From contig JAAVAE010000054.1 of the NCBI GenBank assembly GCA_014804245.1, forward strand, positions 1-62,950: a stretch of DNA of 62,950 bases. Reading direction: 5' to 3'. Source of the DNA: Lachnospiraceae bacterium. GTDB taxonomy: Bacteria > Bacillota > Clostridia > Lachnospirales > Lachnospiraceae. The notes below the pieces were generated by a model that ran no database searches, was not told where the DNA came from, and saw only the letters and a program-made list of their open reading frames with translations. The position numbers and the translations under genes are program-made. Positions 62,092-62,950 of this stretch are shown here, piece after piece. The first letter of the stretch is position 1, and each line of letters opens with the position of its first letter.

Positions 62092-62604
62092 AAATGGATT
62101 TAGTAGCCAACAGCGGCAATGATGAGTTCTATACGCCTGAGTATGCGATTGAACCAATTATGAAGCATATTCCGGTAGGAAGTAAGATATGGTGTCCGTT
62201 TGATACCAGAGATAGCCTGTTTGTGCGAAAATTCTCTGGGGGGGTATAGCGTAACCGCTACCCACATATCCAACGGAGAGGACTTTTTTAGCTTGGAAGT
62301 TCCTGAGTGTGACTACATAATCAGCAATCCACCGTACAGCGTCAAAGGGAACGTCCTGCAGAGATTGTTTGAGATTGGAAAGCCTTTTGCAATGCTCGTA
62401 GGAGTTGTGGGGTTATTTGAGAGCCAGAAGCGGTTTGAGATGTTCCGGGAAAATGAGTTTGAAATTATGTACCTAAACAAGAGGGTGTCATATTTCAAAA
62501 GCTATGAAGAACAGAAACCCTCATTAAATCCACCATTTAGCAGCGTGTATGTGTGCCATGGTATTTTGCCAAAGCAGATATGGTTTGAAGAAATACATAA
62601 ATAA
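62088..62604 (+). pseudogene. DNA adenine-type methyltransferase, frame broken at G7 tract (possible phase-off)
   Basis: ATG 62088 opens LVANSGNDEFYTPEYAIEPI and IWCPFDTRDSLFVRKFS, the usual start of phage Dam-like enzymes, and stops at TAG 62247 just after G7. The next frame carries the rest: YSVTATHISNGEDFF, catalytic CDYIISNPPYSVKG, AMLVGVVGLFESQKRF, PPFSSVYVCHG to TAA 62602-62604. With six or nine G the two halves would read as one protein of about 170 residues. Either a slippage-controlled gene in the off state or a plain frameshift. Confidence 0.78.
62238..62244 (+). repeat. Poly-G tract 4 (G7)
   Basis: Seven G followed by TATAGCGTAA in the adenine methylase gene; present length is out of frame. 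Confidence 0.95.
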
Positions 62605-62617
62605 TTTTACCTTTAAA

Positions 62618-62633
62618 ACTCTCTTTTGAGAGC
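62618..62633. promoter_or_regulatory. Operator-like site upstream of last gene
   Basis: ACTCTC-TTTT-GAGAGC matches the operators of the repressor/cro region 16 kb away, so the same repressor may control a second transcription unit here. Confidence 0.5.
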
Positions 62634-62725
62634 ATAGCGAGCCTTAATGGAGGTGGATATGAAATGATTAAATGATTGTGGAATGAAAAAAGTAACAAGT
62701 AAAGAGATTAAAGGAGGAAAAGAAG

Positions 62726-62950
62726 ATGAGCAAAGAACTTGAACAGGCAAGAGAACTTGTAAGGATGTTGGAGGAAAAGGAGAAAGCAAGCACAATTCAG
62801 CTTTGCACAGCGGAGAGAGGACAGCGGATTATCGGAAAATCTGGGCGTGTGTATATCGCGCTCAAGCAGATGGAGGCTCAGGGGCAGACAGTAGTAATCG
62901 TGGACGATTTTATGGCGGAGGATGTGGTGTTCGATGAAGATACAACGAAC
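62726..62950 (+). CDS. Phage protein, N-terminal 75 residues (partial)
   Basis: ATG 62726 with AGGAGG 8 bases before; open to the right edge. A helical start (LEQARELVRMLEEKEKA) is followed by a strand-rich part (VYIALKQMEAQGQTVVIVDDF). No family recognised from this fragment. Confidence 0.6.
   Translation, partial: MSKELEQARELVRMLEEKEKASTIQLCTAERGQRIIGKSGRVYIALKQMEAQGQTVVIVDDFMAEDVVFDEDTTN

Overview
The window reads as a chromosome segment of a Gram-positive anaerobe of the class Clostridia, most likely Lachnospiraceae. This is inferred from the gene content (DUF5688, DUF3796 plus XRE pairs, GHKL/LytTR two-component pairs, large FtsX permeases with their ATPases, YqeG, aroQ-efp linkage), from strong AGGAGG ribosome sites, from consensus TTGACA/TATAAT promoters and from moderate GC. 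No 16S or other species-level marker is present.

Bases 1-20,000 are accessory DNA in decay. They hold a HicB antitoxin tail, an iron-sulfur aldo/keto reductase, a broken radical-SAM tail, a tandem family of uncharacterised proteins (one copy stopped by TAA), remnants of a permease and of a sensor kinase, a collapsed LysR gene and a LysE-DegT chimera. Two complete type III (protein-RNA) toxin-antitoxin loci lie 1.5 kb apart on the minus strand, at 5,993-6,662 and 7,982-8,710. Each has consensus promoter, tandem antitoxin RNA repeats, leaky terminator and toxin gene in that order. A third, wrecked copy of the first locus sits at 16,791-16,892. A four-gene antimicrobial-peptide-type module (response regulator, kinase, ATPase, 843-residue permease), an L,D-transpeptidase, an orphan GHKL kinase and an HxlR/flavoprotein divergent pair follow.

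Bases 20,400-44,165 look like stable chromosome: a second ABC/FtsX pair with a Fur-like regulator, a LytTR/GHKL pair, a MATE exporter behind a promoter-terminator leader, a cytidylate-kinase-like gene, YbaK, a lipoprotein, an MFS carrier, an OpuC-type osmolyte transporter, two HAD phosphatases, aroE-aroK-aroQ, efp, tRNA-Arg(CCG), an SH3 protein, an oxidoreductase and gdhA.

From about 44,170 to the right edge is a prophage inserted behind the gdhA terminator: integrase, an 11-bp-phased array that is probably the integrase arm region, a divergent repressor/cro switch with operators inside the promoters, antirepressor, RecT and its nuclease, a replication module (organizer, DnaC-like loader, RusA, probable origin) and a methyltransferase region. 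No structural genes are reached. The methylase region is the most unusual part. A C5-cytosine methyltransferase has its catalytic half in one ORF and its C-terminal motifs in another, with about 1 kb between them made of short overlapping modules, each with its own ribosome site. G8-G9 runs sit inside these modules. A second, adenine-type methylase nearby is cut by a G7 run. Together this looks like phase-variable or modular methylation carried by a prophage.
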